Positions 55,481 through 64,000 of a stretch of DNA of 64,000 bases are shown one piece after another. The DNA is from Pseudoalteromonas sp. P1-25 (GTDB lineage Bacteria > Pseudomonadota > Gammaproteobacteria > Enterobacterales > Alteromonadaceae): NCBI RefSeq assembly GCF_001401805.1, contig NZ_LKDW01000002.1:62001-126000 (forward strand). The letters are read 5' to 3'. The translations under genes and the position numbers were made by a program. The first letter of the stretch is position 1, and the number at the start of each line of letters is the position of its first letter. The notes under the pieces are model-generated. The model saw nothing but the letters and a program-made list of their open reading frames with translations, was not told the origin of the DNA and did not search any database.

Positions 55481-56671
55481 ATGTTCTCAGAATTAAAACC
55501 ATTACCAACAGATCCTATTCTTGGCCTTATGGCAGCCTATAAACAAGATACAAACCCTAACAAAATTGATTTAGGTGTAGGTGTCTATAAAGATGAGCAA
55601 GGCAACACACCGGTATTAAAAGCGGTTAAAAAAGCTGAAGCATTTCGTTTAGAAAACGAAACAAGCAAATCTTACATTGGTTTAGCGGGTAACTTAGACT
55701 ACTGTCAAAAAATGGAAAACCTATTACTAGGTGAGCACCAAGCACTTTTAGCTAACCGCGTACGTACTGCACAAGCACCAGGTGGTACAGGTGCACTTCG
55801 CGTTGCGGCTGAGTTTATTAAACGTTGCAATAAAGACGCAACAGTATGGGTAACTACACCAACATGGGCTAACCACATTAGCTTGTTTGAAGCAGCAGGC
55901 TTAAACGTTAAAGAGTACCCATACTACGATTACGAAAACAAAGACTTATTGTTTGACGACATGATAAACACCCTCAAGCAAGTACCAAAAGGGGACATTG
56001 TGCTACTTCATGCATGTTGTCATAACCCAAGTGGTATGGACTTAAACGAGACACAATGGAACACCGTTGCTCAGCTTGCAAAAGAAGTCGGCTTTACACC
56101 ACTTATTGATATTGCTTATCAAGGTTTTGGCTCATCACTTGAAGAAGATGCACGTGGGCTTCGCATTTTAGCTGATGCGGTAGAAGAGCTAATTATTTGT
56201 TCGTCTTGTTCTAAAAACTTTGGTTTATACCGTGAGCGTATTGGTGCGTGTTCTATTATTGCAAAAGACGCTGCAACCGCAGATATTTCAAACTCTGTGC
56301 TATTAAGCGTTGTACGTAGTATTTATTCAATGCCACCGGCGCACGGTGCCGACATTGTAAACACTATTTTAAGCAGCACAGAACTTACACAAATGTGGCA
56401 CAGTGAGCTTGATGAAATGCGTAATCGTATTAATGGTTTACGTAGCTTAATCAAAGAAAGCTTAGCAGCAAAAGAAATAGAGCAAGACTTTTCGTTTATT
56501 GAACGCCAGCATGGTATGTTTTCTTTCTTAGGCATTAATAAAGAGCAAATTGCGCGCCTACAAAAAGAATATGGTATATACATTGTTGGTTCTAGCCGCG
56601 TAAACGTAGCCGGTATTAGCGATGCAAACATTGAATACTTTGCAAATGCTGTCGCTGACGTTTGTAAATAA
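55481..56671 (+). CDS. Aromatic amino acid / aspartate aminotransferase
   Basis: 396 residues, class I PLP enzyme, the length of AspC/TyrB. PLP-binding Lys in SSCSKNFGLYRERIG, the conserved HACCHNPSG with the phosphate-contacting Asn and the substrate Arg near the C-terminus (SSRVNVAGI). It transaminates aspartate or aromatic amino acids with 2-oxoglutarate; TyrB or AspC cannot be decided. A perfect 8-bp hairpin (GTAAGCTT / AAGCTTAC, 55419-55441) lies 40 bp before the start. Own terminator at 56689. Confidence 0.93.
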   Translation: MFSELKPLPTDPILGLMAAYKQDTNPNKIDLGVGVYKDEQGNTPVLKAVKKAEAFRLENETSKSYIGLAGNLDYCQKMENLLLGEHQALLANRVRTAQAPGGTGALRVAAEFIKRCNKDATVWVTTPTWANHISLFEAAGLNVKEYPYYDYENKDLLFDDMINTLKQVPKGDIVLLHACCHNPSGMDLNETQWNTVAQLAKEVGFTPLIDIAYQGFGSSLEEDARGLRILADAVEELIICSSCSKNFGLYRERIGACSIIAKDAATADISNSVLLSVVRSIYSMPPAHGADIVNTILSSTELTQMWHSELDEMRNRINGLRSLIKESLAAKEIEQDFSFIERQHGMFSFLGINKEQIARLQKEYGIYIVGSSRVNVAGISDANIEYFANAVADVCK

Positions 56672-56688
56672 ACCGTCTGCTAAATAGT

Positions 56689-56727
56689 AAAAAACCGCAC
56701 TAACCAAAGGTTGTGCGGTTTTTTTAA
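56689..56727 (+). terminator. Terminator of the aminotransferase gene
   Basis: Stem AACCGCAC-AACC / GGTT-GTGCGGTT with one bulged base, loop AAA, seven T. Confidence 0.85.
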
Positions 56728-56730
56728 TTT

Positions 56731-56776
56731 ATACCCCTCCTCAAAATAGATCACTTAATTATGCGGATTGGTATTA
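56731..56776. repeat. Solo end (copy D) of the intergenic inverted-repeat family
   Basis: ATACCCCTCCTCAAAATAGATCACTTAATTATGCGGATTGGTATTA is the right terminal arm found in copy C (47590-47622) with only a few changes. The rest of the element is missing. It lies directly after the aminotransferase terminator. Confidence 0.75.
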
Positions 56777-56784
56777 AAATGAGC

Positions 56785-57630
56785 TTAGCTTTCAATTAAG
56801 TCTTCAACACCAACAATCAGCCATGGTGCATCATTTGATGTTGAGCGCTCAAGGTGCCAAATTTCTAAAATTGGCTCTTCTTTTTTATCACCTAAATCAC
56901 GGTACTTACCTTTAAAGCGAATACTTACTTGCCAAGCGCTCGCTGTTGTATCGGCGCGAACAAGCTCTGCATCTATAAACATAACTTCAGTGTCTACACT
57001 TTCAATCGCTTCGCGTTCTGCTTTAAATTCTTGTGCTAACTCTGGGCTTAGGTATTCAGCCATCGTTGCATAATCAGCATTGTTCCATGCTATTTGTAGC
57101 GTATGGTAATGGCTACGCGCACCTTGTAAAAAGCCATTTACGTCAAAATTGGGTGGTAAGTTATAAGGCACTTGTTCTGCGTTAGTGCTTTGCTGAGCAA
57201 ACCTATGATTTATAGGCTGCTCAGATTGAGCGTGTTTAAATGCATTTTGCCCCATATTATTGCCAGCAAGCTGCGGGGGTTGTTTAGCGCGTATAAAGCC
57301 CATAACAAGCTTAAATATAATAAATGCAGCTCCAGCTAATAAAATCATTTCCAATAGCTGAAACCCTTCAAAATTATCACCTAACATTGCTGCAATTAAC
57401 CCACCGGCTAAAAGTCCACCTAGTACACCCGCCATTATGCCTTTTTTATTCGACTTAGCTTTAGTAGCCGGGGCTTGTGTTGTCGTGTCAGCTTTTTGCT
57501 TTTGTGCGGTTTGTTGAGTTGTTGGGGTTTTGCCGCGTTTGCTGCTACCAAATTTTTTACGTGCATGTACATCAAAACTGGCAGTACAAAGTAGTGCTAG
57601 TAAAGTAAATATAACGATGATGTTCTTCAT
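56785..57630 (-). CDS. Tim44-like-domain membrane protein
   Basis: 281 residues. Signal peptide or first helix (1-24), a low-complexity Thr/Gln/Lys segment (about 28-62), two membrane segments (about 64-84 and 90-112) with Gly-rich turns, and a C-terminal Tim44-like domain (about 160-280). Related bacterial proteins are predicted to bind membranes; no enzyme activity is seen. Single gene. Confidence 0.82.
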   Translation of the reverse strand: MKNIIVIFTLLALLCTASFDVHARKKFGSSKRGKTPTTQQTAQKQKADTTTQAPATKAKSNKKGIMAGVLGGLLAGGLIAAMLGDNFEGFQLLEMILLAGAAFIIFKLVMGFIRAKQPPQLAGNNMGQNAFKHAQSEQPINHRFAQQSTNAEQVPYNLPPNFDVNGFLQGARSHYHTLQIAWNNADYATMAEYLSPELAQEFKAEREAIESVDTEVMFIDAELVRADTTASAWQVSIRFKGKYRDLGDKKEEPILEIWHLERSTSNDAPWLIVGVEDLIES

Positions 57631-57753
57631 GAAATTCCTTAATTTAAATCGAGCAGGAATTATAATTTACTTTGTTGTAGAACTTAATAAATTACGCTTA
57701 AAATCAACGTGATCGAGTGATAAGTAAACAGTGGTAATTATTTATAGGCACAA

Positions 57754-57779
57754 AAAAAGCGCTTATTTAAGCGCTTTTA
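57754..57779 (-). terminator. Terminator of the sigma/DUF3379 operon
   Basis: Stem AAAAAGCGCTTA / TAAGCGCTTTTA, loop TT; read on the minus strand a T-run follows. It closes the DUF3379 gene, which ends at 57794. Confidence 0.8.
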
Positions 57780-57793
57780 AAATAACAATAAAG

Positions 57794-58546
57794 TTATAGC
57801 CAACGAATAGCATTGGTAACCCGCTCGTTGTACACATTAATTGGCGCGCCGGTATTTGCCACTAAAATAGTATCGGCTTTTTCGCCTCGATTAATATGCC
57901 CTGCAAAACGAGAATCATGAAAATCATCTTCGCCAAACCCAAACGACTTATTTTCAGAAGGGACAATAAACACTGTCATTGGGCCAAAGTCTGACTCAAA
58001 AATTAAGTGCAAACCTTTTTCTCCTTTGAAATCGCAAAACATTGCATAAGTAATCTTACCAGGCAGCTCTTCTATATGAGCGCCAAGTAGTGCAAGCTTG
58101 TCGTTGACGCTTTGTAAACTAATAGCATCGGTTTTTTCAAGGGCGCTAATTTCATGGTAAACATGGGTTAAGGCATGTTCACCTGCTGCGTGGGCAATGT
58201 GTTGTTCTGTGCTAAAAAAGAACGCACCAATGGCCACAAAAAAAGACGCGGCTAACGCTAAATGAACACGGTCAAATTTAAACCGAGAGCGTGCATCTAC
58301 AACGTTACCCCCTGAGGCTTGTTCCTCTTGAATCGCTTTTTCTTTCAACGACGTATTTAAAATAATACGCTCAGCAAGGTTTTCAGGCACGGGCACATCT
58401 AACGCATCTTGAATGTGTTTATCAAAGTCTTTCATGTCGTTAATAAAGTTTTGTCGCTCAGAGCTTTCTTTAGCAAACTCTAAAAGCTCCTTTTCTAAAT
58501 CGTTTGGCTGCGCAATAGTGCGTCGACGAAACTCAAGTTCATCCAT
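57794..58546 (-). CDS. DUF3379 membrane protein, probable partner (anti-sigma) of the ECF factor
   Basis: 250 residues. The N-terminal ~90 are cytoplasmic and helical, a single membrane helix runs about 96-113 (VHLALAASFFVAIGAFFF), and a ~135-residue domain follows outside. The topology is that of an anti-sigma factor; the start overlaps the stop of the sigma gene (58546). The zinc motif HxxxCxxC of common anti-sigmas is absent. The family (DUF3379) has no known activity, so its role is inferred from position and shape. Confidence 0.72.
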   Translation of the reverse strand: MDELEFRRRTIAQPNDLEKELLEFAKESSERQNFINDMKDFDKHIQDALDVPVPENLAERIILNTSLKEKAIQEEQASGGNVVDARSRFKFDRVHLALAASFFVAIGAFFFSTEQHIAHAAGEHALTHVYHEISALEKTDAISLQSVNDKLALLGAHIEELPGKITYAMFCDFKGEKGLHLIFESDFGPMTVFIVPSENKSFGFGEDDFHDSRFAGHINRGEKADTILVANTGAPINVYNERVTNAIRWL

Positions 58547-59103
58547 TATTTTGATGCCCCTTTAAGTTGTTCATCATCACGGCTTAAAGCCTCTTTAAGT
58601 TGGTTTCTGGCACGGTATAAACGGGTCATAACCGTGTTTTTATTTAAATCGAGAATCTCAGCTATTTCTTCACCAGAGCAACCCATAACAACTTGCAGAA
58701 GTAAGGGTTCTCTGTATTCGTCAGATAGCAGTGAAATTTGGCGTTGGATAACCGTTTGCTCCATTTCATCATCTAACGAATGGCTGGTTTCATCGACAAG
58801 TGTATCGTTTTCTACATCGCTGTAGTCAAATTGCTTGCGCTCAAAGCGACGCGCATTTTCTCTACGCAAAATAGTGAGCAGCCATGGCTTGGCGGCTTTT
58901 TGATCCAATAATGAGTCAAGCGAGCGCCAAGCACGTAAAAACGTTTCTTGTACTAAGTCATCTGCAATATGGGGGTCACGGCATAACCAATAAGCAAAGC
59001 GATAAAGCTCCTTATTGTATACATGAACCAAGGCTTCATAGCGCTTTTGTTTCTCTGCCATATCAACTAAGACCTGATTATTTGATTTTTTCTTTCCAAG
59101 CAT
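58546..59103 (-). CDS. ECF-type RNA polymerase sigma factor
   Basis: 185 residues. Region 2 has ELYRFAYWLCRDPHIADDLVQETFLRAWRSL (promoter melting), and region 4 has LSDEYREPLLLQVVMGCSGEEIAEILDLNKNTVMTRLYRARNQLK (the -35 helix-turn-helix). The start could also be the ATG 14 codons later (MAEKQKRY). Coupled to the DUF3379 gene. Lies 63 bp after BatD, in the same direction. No self-target promoter was recognised. Confidence 0.9.
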   Translation of the reverse strand: MLGKKKSNNQVLVDMAEKQKRYEALVHVYNKELYRFAYWLCRDPHIADDLVQETFLRAWRSLDSLLDQKAAKPWLLTILRRENARRFERKQFDYSDVENDTLVDETSHSLDDEMEQTVIQRQISLLSDEYREPLLLQVVMGCSGEEIAEILDLNKNTVMTRLYRARNQLKEALSRDDEQLKGASK

Positions 59104-59166
59104 AATTACTTTTTTTAGTTAAAATTTATCATTTAATGCATGCAAAGACCTGAACTTATCAATTTT

Positions 59167-60831
59167 TTAATAAAGGTCTTTTAATACAGCTTGTTGCGAC
59201 TTTGCGTGTTGAACTTGGTGCTGTTCAATTATGTTAATAATAGCATTAAGATCGAAATCTGCGTTGTTATTAGCATAAAGAGCTGAGCGTAAACGGTTGG
59301 TCTGTATTGCCAGCTCATCATTATTGATGTTGTGTATTAACGTGTCTATCGCAGCCACTTTTTTGCCCGTAAGCTTAATCGCTACTTCATTTAGTTCGCT
59401 GTAAAATGCATTGAGGTTATTTGATTTGGCAGCATTTTTAAGCGCGTTTAATGAAAGCGGTTGGGCTTTATTTACAGATGCACTGTTATTTTTTTGCTCA
59501 TTATTAGTAGAACGGCTTAGCCAATAAAAAATTGCAGTGATTATCCAAAAAATATACCCCAGCACGGCAACAATAATTAACCAAAGCGGAATAACACTTT
59601 GCGACGTGGCTACTGCTGTATTGTGCTGCTCTGTATTACTTAGATTATTGTCAGGCAAATTTGGCTCACCTGTATTAAGGGGATCGTTTGTAGCAGTGCT
59701 TGGGTTTATACCATTGGCGCTTGGTGTTACGGTTATAGTACGTTCAGGTAATTTAGCATAGCTAATACGGTTTATTTTGGTGTTATACCAAGGCAATGTT
59801 ATTTCAGGTAGGGTGTAGGTACCTGCTTTTTGTGGTAATAACGCAAATGACGCTGTTTGCTGAGATACAACCCGTCCGTTTCTTACGGCATTGTTTGTTT
59901 CTACCTCGTCGGGATAACTGCGAATTCCCGTAATGGTTTTCATATCAATTTCAGGCAGTTGCTCTTTAGTAACCCCTAATGCGGTTAAGGTAATAGTGCG
60001 TGTAATAGGTGTGCCAACTTCTACTGTATTTTCATCAGGTTGCCACTGCTCATCAATATTAACTAACTCACTGGGCAGCCATGCGCCTTTATAGTTTGCT
60101 GGGATAGGTTTTATCTCAAGTTGCTGATCATCCCCTAAAGCCGACACCTCTAATTGGCGGTAGTTTTGTTGTACACGGCCTTGAAATGTAGGGCCTGTAA
60201 TAGTGTATACACCACTTTTTTGCGGTTGTAGTAAGTATTCTCGGGTGATCACTAAATAACGTTTACCATCTACAAGCTCATAGCTTTCGGTTTGTTTACC
60301 TAATTGAGTAAGTTGGGCATCCTCCATGGTGGGTGTACTTAAACTGCCGTCAAGTAGCTCTTTTGCTAGGTAGAGTTTAATCGTATATACGCCAGCTTCT
60401 TGAACAAACAACGCGTCACTTGAGAGCGATGTTTTTAAAAAAATATCGTTATTTTTATCAGCATCGGCTGCGCGTTTAGCCACTTTTAATTTTATAGGTT
60501 GCGAGCTTAAACCTGCCACGGTAAAGGCTGGAATGGTGTATTCGCCCTCATTACGGGTCATTAACTTTACAGACCACGTTGTTTGCTTATTAATATTGCC
60601 ATTTATAATGTTGGTGCGCGTACTCAAACTTGTGGGCCCAACGACAAAGTCTTTAAGTAACACCGAGGTGTCGGGTTGCTCGGTTTTTATTGTGTCGTCC
60701 ACTGAAATGTTAAGCATAAAAAATTCGCCAGCAAGGACTGGGTTTTTATCTACACTTGCCTCTAATTTGGTGGCGGCCCATGATGGCATCGCACTTAATA
60801 GCAATAAACAGCAAAATAATCGCATTACCAT
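59167..60831 (-). CDS. batD: BatD family membrane protein
   Basis: 554 residues. Signal peptide ending PSWA (residue ~19), a long periplasmic part of repeated beta-sandwich domains (about 20-410), a membrane helix (about 415-440) and a cytoplasmic C-terminus (about 460-554). BatD/oxygen-tolerance proteins work with VWA proteins BatA and BatB, possibly in envelope protein quality control. Overlaps the VWA-TPR gene by 7 bp. Confidence 0.86.
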   Translation of the reverse strand: MVMRLFCCLLLLSAMPSWAATKLEASVDKNPVLAGEFFMLNISVDDTIKTEQPDTSVLLKDFVVGPTSLSTRTNIINGNINKQTTWSVKLMTRNEGEYTIPAFTVAGLSSQPIKLKVAKRAADADKNNDIFLKTSLSSDALFVQEAGVYTIKLYLAKELLDGSLSTPTMEDAQLTQLGKQTESYELVDGKRYLVITREYLLQPQKSGVYTITGPTFQGRVQQNYRQLEVSALGDDQQLEIKPIPANYKGAWLPSELVNIDEQWQPDENTVEVGTPITRTITLTALGVTKEQLPEIDMKTITGIRSYPDEVETNNAVRNGRVVSQQTASFALLPQKAGTYTLPEITLPWYNTKINRISYAKLPERTITVTPSANGINPSTATNDPLNTGEPNLPDNNLSNTEQHNTAVATSQSVIPLWLIIVAVLGYIFWIITAIFYWLSRSTNNEQKNNSASVNKAQPLSLNALKNAAKSNNLNAFYSELNEVAIKLTGKKVAAIDTLIHNINNDELAIQTNRLRSALYANNNADFDLNAIINIIEQHQVQHAKSQQAVLKDLY

Positions 60832-62729
60832 GATTTTTCTACTCCTGTAGGGCGACGTTGATATTGTCTTTTTTGGGCTTCTAATTGCATTTTATTCCGT
60901 AATAAAATTGCCGGATCGTCCGGTACTTTTCTTAATAACTGGTTAAGCTGCTGGGCTTTTTCTTTCTCTTCGTTGGTGAGCTCACGGGCTTGTGCTTGCG
61001 CGGCTTGTTGTTGGGCGTTTTGCTTTTTCTCATCTGTTAACGTTTGCTGCTGCGCTGTTTGCGGCTGAGCATTTTCAGCCTGTTCTTCGTTTGTTTGCTC
61101 AGGCTGTTTTTGCTCTTGATTAGCTTGTGGCTGAGTTTGTAGGTCTGGCTCATTTTGTTTATCTGATTGTGAACCCGACTCAGCACTTTGTGGGTCTTGC
61201 TCAGTGTCAGACTCATCACTTGGCTCACCTTGCTGATCTTGTGATTGTTCGCCTTGGCTTTGCTCTGATTGAGAATCGCTATTTTCACCTTGTTGGCTTT
61301 GATCTGATTGCTGATTGTTTTGTTGCTCACTTTGAGCAGATTGTTGCTGATTATCTTGCGAATCACCCTCTTGCTGTTGCTGCTGTTGCTGCTCGAGCAA
61401 CTGCTCAACCAAAGCTTGGTTATCAGCGGCTTCGCTAAAGTTAGGTTGTAACGTTTGTGCTTGTTTGTAAGCATCTATGGCTTGTTCTAGCTGTCCTGAT
61501 TTGGCAAGCGCGTTGGCATAGTTATAAAAACCAGTGGCTGATTTATCATTACTAAAGGCTTCTAGTGCGGCATCAAAATTACCTTGTTGGTACAATGCGG
61601 CCCCTTTTAAGCTGCTTGAGTCGGCATTGGCGGCCTGTTCAAAATCTTTATTTTTATAAGCATCAAGTGCTTGCTGATCAGTATTTTTTAAAAAAGAGGG
61701 GAGCTCTAATGCGCTTGCTTGCTGGGTTGGCAAAACGCTGAGTACCAAAAAGGCCCCTAAAAATGCTGCACTTCTAAATAAATAAAGACCTAAGGGCAGT
61801 AAAATAAGTAACCCGTATATACCGGCGTCTATACGCCAAAGGGCATGGCTTTGTTTTTCATCTTTTAATAACTCACTATTGGCACTTGGTGCAAAAGTAG
61901 CTATGTCGCTGCTGCTAGGTTGGTAAAGGGCAAACTTTCCACCACTTCGCGTCGCTAGGCTTTTTAAGCGGCTAATATTAATAGTAGGAATGACTATTTG
62001 ACCGTAGCTGTCTTTTAAAAAGCCGCCTTCAGGTAATTTAATCGGCGCGCCTTGCTCTGTGCCAACGCCATATATATTTAGCCGATAAGAGGAATTACTG
62101 GTAAAGCTTGTAATATCACTTTGTTCTTCTTGGTCTATGCCATCGGTAACTAATATTATATCGCCATCAATATAGCCTGCTTGTGTTAAAAGCTCCTTTG
62201 CCATATCAAGGCCAGCTAAAACATTCGAGCCTTTATCGGGCATAATGTCAGGGCTTAAACTCGGAATTAAATTGCTAAGCGTAGTGGCATCGTTTGTGAG
62301 TGGCGAAATAGTATAGGCACTGCCGGCATAAGCAACTAAAGCCGTGTCGCCTTCTTTAAATAGCTCAATCATATCGAGTGCCTTAAAGCGCGATTGCATT
62401 AAACGATTTGGTGCTATATCGGTACTGTACATTGAGTACGACATATCCATTACAATTACACGAGCACTTTTACTTTGAAATACAGGAACCTGTTTTTCTT
62501 CAAAGCTAGGGCCTGCACTAAACATAATCGCTAAACAGCAAAATACAGCAACCAACCAGAGTGGTTGGCTGGCTTTAGTGTTTGACTCGTTCATAATAAA
62601 CGGCGCCAAATGAACCGCTATTAGGTTATCTGCGCTTTGTTTTTTATACTTAATAAAGGCGATAAAAAACAAAGCCAGCGCTGGTATTAAAAGCCACAAA
62701 ACAGCGGGGCGAATAAATGTAAAGTCCAT
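60825..62729 (-). CDS. VWA-TPR protein (BatB-BatC fusion) with Q-rich tail
   Basis: 634 residues. Two membrane segments near the start, a VWA domain (about 85-280) with the metal-binding DMSYS (DxSxS) motif, a further helix (about 300-330), then TPRs (about 345-430: LDAYKNKDFEQAAN, GNFDAALEAFSN, GQLEQAIDAYKQAQTLQPN). From about 435 to 600 comes a Gln/Glu/Ser/Asn-rich low-complexity stretch. In Bacteroides BatB and BatC are separate; fusion is common in gammaproteobacteria. The tail is longer than I would expect for the family. Confidence 0.87.
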   Translation of the reverse strand: MDFTFIRPAVLWLLIPALALFFIAFIKYKKQSADNLIAVHLAPFIMNESNTKASQPLWLVAVFCCLAIMFSAGPSFEEKQVPVFQSKSARVIVMDMSYSMYSTDIAPNRLMQSRFKALDMIELFKEGDTALVAYAGSAYTISPLTNDATTLSNLIPSLSPDIMPDKGSNVLAGLDMAKELLTQAGYIDGDIILVTDGIDQEEQSDITSFTSNSSYRLNIYGVGTEQGAPIKLPEGGFLKDSYGQIVIPTINISRLKSLATRSGGKFALYQPSSSDIATFAPSANSELLKDEKQSHALWRIDAGIYGLLILLPLGLYLFRSAAFLGAFLVLSVLPTQQASALELPSFLKNTDQQALDAYKNKDFEQAANADSSSLKGAALYQQGNFDAALEAFSNDKSATGFYNYANALAKSGQLEQAIDAYKQAQTLQPNFSEAADNQALVEQLLEQQQQQQQEGDSQDNQQQSAQSEQQNNQQSDQSQQGENSDSQSEQSQGEQSQDQQGEPSDESDTEQDPQSAESGSQSDKQNEPDLQTQPQANQEQKQPEQTNEEQAENAQPQTAQQQTLTDEKKQNAQQQAAQAQARELTNEEKEKAQQLNQLLRKVPDDPAILLRNKMQLEAQKRQYQRRPTGVEKSW

Positions 62730-63715
62730 TAGCTAGGCTCCTTTAATGCACGTAAGGTGCTTAACAGTATTTTTAAACTAATGAGCAAAATAGCAATAAG
62801 TAGTGGGTAGTAAAACAATGAGCTTTGCGGGCGAAATGTCTGCTCATCTGCGCTAATTGGCTCTAACTTATCGAGCTCTGCGTAAATTTGCTGAAGTCCA
62901 GCTACATCTTTGGCCCTAAAATATAGCCCACCGGTCTGTTCGGCAATATCTTTTAATAGGCTTTCATCTAAGCTGCCGCCACTCATACCGCCCATATTAA
63001 AAAGGCTAAAGCCGCGTCGGTTATCAGAGCCAACCCCTATGGTATATACTTTTATTCCTTCTTCGCGGGCAAGGAGTAGGGCGTCTTCAGGTTTTAAATT
63101 ACCCGCGGTGTTTTGCCCATCGGTTAATAGCACCACAATGCGGTTACTTTTATCTTTATTGGCAAAACGTTTTACCGATAAACCTAGCGCATCGCCAATA
63201 GCGGTGGCGCGCCCTACCAAGCCAATTTGAGACTCGCTAAGCATTTTACTTACGGTTTTAACATCGCGAGTTAGCGGCGTTTGTAAAAATGCGGTATCGC
63301 CAAATAATATCAGCCCTAGCCTGTCACCTTGACGCTGCTCTATAAAGTCACTCAATACGGCTTTTACCATAGTGAGGCGATCAACATATTGGCCGTTGTA
63401 GGCCATGTCTTGTTCGGTCATCGAGCCTGATAAATCGACCGCAAGCATTATATCGCGTCCTTCATTAGGTAATGAAATAGGCTCATCTAACCACGTTGGG
63501 TTTGCAGCCGCTGTTACCAGTAATAACCATAAAGCCCATTCAAAAATACTTAACTTACGTGTGCCTTGTTCAAAGCTGTGTGTGGCTAAATTGTGTTGAG
63601 CAAAGCTAGGAATGCGAAGGCGCGTTTGTGCGCTACTTGCAGCTGGCTTTAATAATAAAAGTAATAAAGGCAGCGGCAGTAATAAAAATAACCAAGGCCA
63701 GCTAAATTCAAACAT
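62729..63715 (-). CDS. batA: BatA-like VWA protein
   Basis: 328 residues. A start helix (about 4-24), a second near 58-75, a VWA domain (about 88-285) with DLSGS (DxSxS) metal motif and the Thr/Asp partners (GRATAIGDALG, LLTDGQN), then a C-terminal helix (about 302-320). Together with BatB and BatD it is thought to form an inner-membrane complex with a MoxR-type ATPase, whose gene should lie beyond the right edge. Its start overlaps the stop of the DUF4381 gene. Confidence 0.88.
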   Translation of the reverse strand: MFEFSWPWLFLLLPLPLLLLLLKPAASSAQTRLRIPSFAQHNLATHSFEQGTRKLSIFEWALWLLLVTAAANPTWLDEPISLPNEGRDIMLAVDLSGSMTEQDMAYNGQYVDRLTMVKAVLSDFIEQRQGDRLGLILFGDTAFLQTPLTRDVKTVSKMLSESQIGLVGRATAIGDALGLSVKRFANKDKSNRIVVLLTDGQNTAGNLKPEDALLLAREEGIKVYTIGVGSDNRRGFSLFNMGGMSGGSLDESLLKDIAEQTGGLYFRAKDVAGLQQIYAELDKLEPISADEQTFRPQSSLFYYPLLIAILLISLKILLSTLRALKEPS

Positions 63716-64000
63716 GTACTGACTCCTTTAACTTAAATTGTTTAATACCTTGGCGAAACTTGTCGGTTAGTTCTTTGTTTGCTTGCTCGGTGTTATAAAG
63801 GCTGAGTATTTCCTGCTCGCTAAAGCTTAAACCCGTTAACGCATTAAGCGTATTGCACCAATTAGTGGTTGACTGTGCAGCTAGGCGTTTGTCGTAATAC
63901 TCAATAACAAGGCGTTTTAAAATAATATGAAGGGTGAGCGGGTTTTGTTCTGTTTTACTTAAATCTATTGCGTAACGTTTTGGCTTTTTAAATTTGTGAT
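63708..64000 (-). CDS. DUF4381-type membrane protein, N-terminal part cut by window edge
   Basis: Only the last ~97 codons are visible, ending in FKLKESVHV with the TGA at 63708-63710 inside the BatA start. The visible part is the helical C-terminal tail (HIILKRLVIEYYDKRLAAQ, NALTGLSFSEQEILSLY) of DUF4381 proteins, which sit ahead of batA in gammaproteobacterial Bat operons. The membrane part is beyond the edge. Confidence 0.75.
   Translation of the reverse strand, partial: HKFKKPKRYAIDLSKTEQNPLTLHIILKRLVIEYYDKRLAAQSTTNWCNTLNALTGLSFSEQEILSLYNTEQANKELTDKFRQGIKQFKLKESVHV

Noticed and set aside
61320..61440. CRISPR or tandem repeat array in the Q-rich segment
   Set aside because: The repeats are short coding trinucleotides without spacers; they encode Gln-rich protein in frame.
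61037..61474. 145-residue minus-strand and 103-residue plus-strand reading frames in the Q-rich part
   Set aside because: Other-frame readings of the repetitive CAA/CAG-rich tail of the VWA-TPR gene; low-complexity composition removes stop codons by chance.

Overview
The window is chromosomal DNA of a marine gammaproteobacterium of the order Alteromonadales, most probably Pseudoalteromonas. This rests on the AT-rich codon use, the protein sequences (E. coli-like but diverged), the gene orders yhbY/rlmE-ftsH-folP-glmM-tpiA-secG-tRNA-Leu, bamD/rluD-pgeF-clpB and ypjD/ffh-rpsP-rimM-trmD-rplS, and accessory families common in that order (DUF3019, DUF3379, archaic pili, many TonB receptors and chemoreceptors). 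No phage, plasmid, CRISPR array or complete insertion sequence was seen.

Layout. 1-10.1 kb: a cut-off Kef-type antiporter, a Spo0M-like protein, ElaA, an SNF-family transporter, a repeat element, then an operon read leftwards of a MipA/OmpV porin-like protein, a DUF3019 protein, a response regulator and a histidine kinase, followed by a lipoprotein and a secreted serine hydrolase. 10.2-16.9 kb: conserved RNA, protease, folate, cell-wall, glycolysis and secretion genes, ending in tRNA-Leu(GAG). 17-20.5 kb: a chemoreceptor and a phosphate-binding-protein/porin pair. 21-27.3 kb: an archaic (Csu-like) chaperone-usher pilus operon with two subunits, two chaperones, usher and tip, and a convergent CsgD/VpsT-like regulator. 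27.3-30 kb: a TonB-dependent receptor behind a structured leader. 30.2-45.9 kb: bamD, rluD, pgeF, clpB (with a heat-shock-type promoter), an Aer-like receptor, gshA, a lytic-transglycosylase-like lipoprotein, a CorC/CNNM protein, ypjD, ffh and the rpsP-rimM-trmD-rplS operon.

45.9-56.7 kb: tyrA and pheA face each other, and pheA carries a complete phenylalanine attenuator whose 17-residue leader peptide has six Phe codons. Next come a GGDEF-EAL protein, yciH, an STAS/three-domain response-regulator pair that matches the CrsA-CrsR/HsbA-HsbR partner-switch design, a GAF protein and an aromatic/aspartate aminotransferase. 56.8-64 kb, all on the minus strand: a Tim44-like protein, an ECF sigma factor with a DUF3379 membrane partner, and a Bat operon (DUF4381, BatA, a BatB/BatC fusion, BatD) cut by the right edge.

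Two families of small non-coding repeats occupy intergenic spaces. One is a 228-bp element at 4411-4638. The other is a four-copy family with long imperfect terminal inverted repeats near 18.7, 46.0, 47.5 and 56.7 kb. The loci most worth following up are the pilus operon with its regulator, the partner-switch locus, the TonB-receptor leader, the ECF/DUF3379 pair and the OmpV-DUF3019 two-component operon. Each resembles a described design in part and has features that I cannot match exactly.
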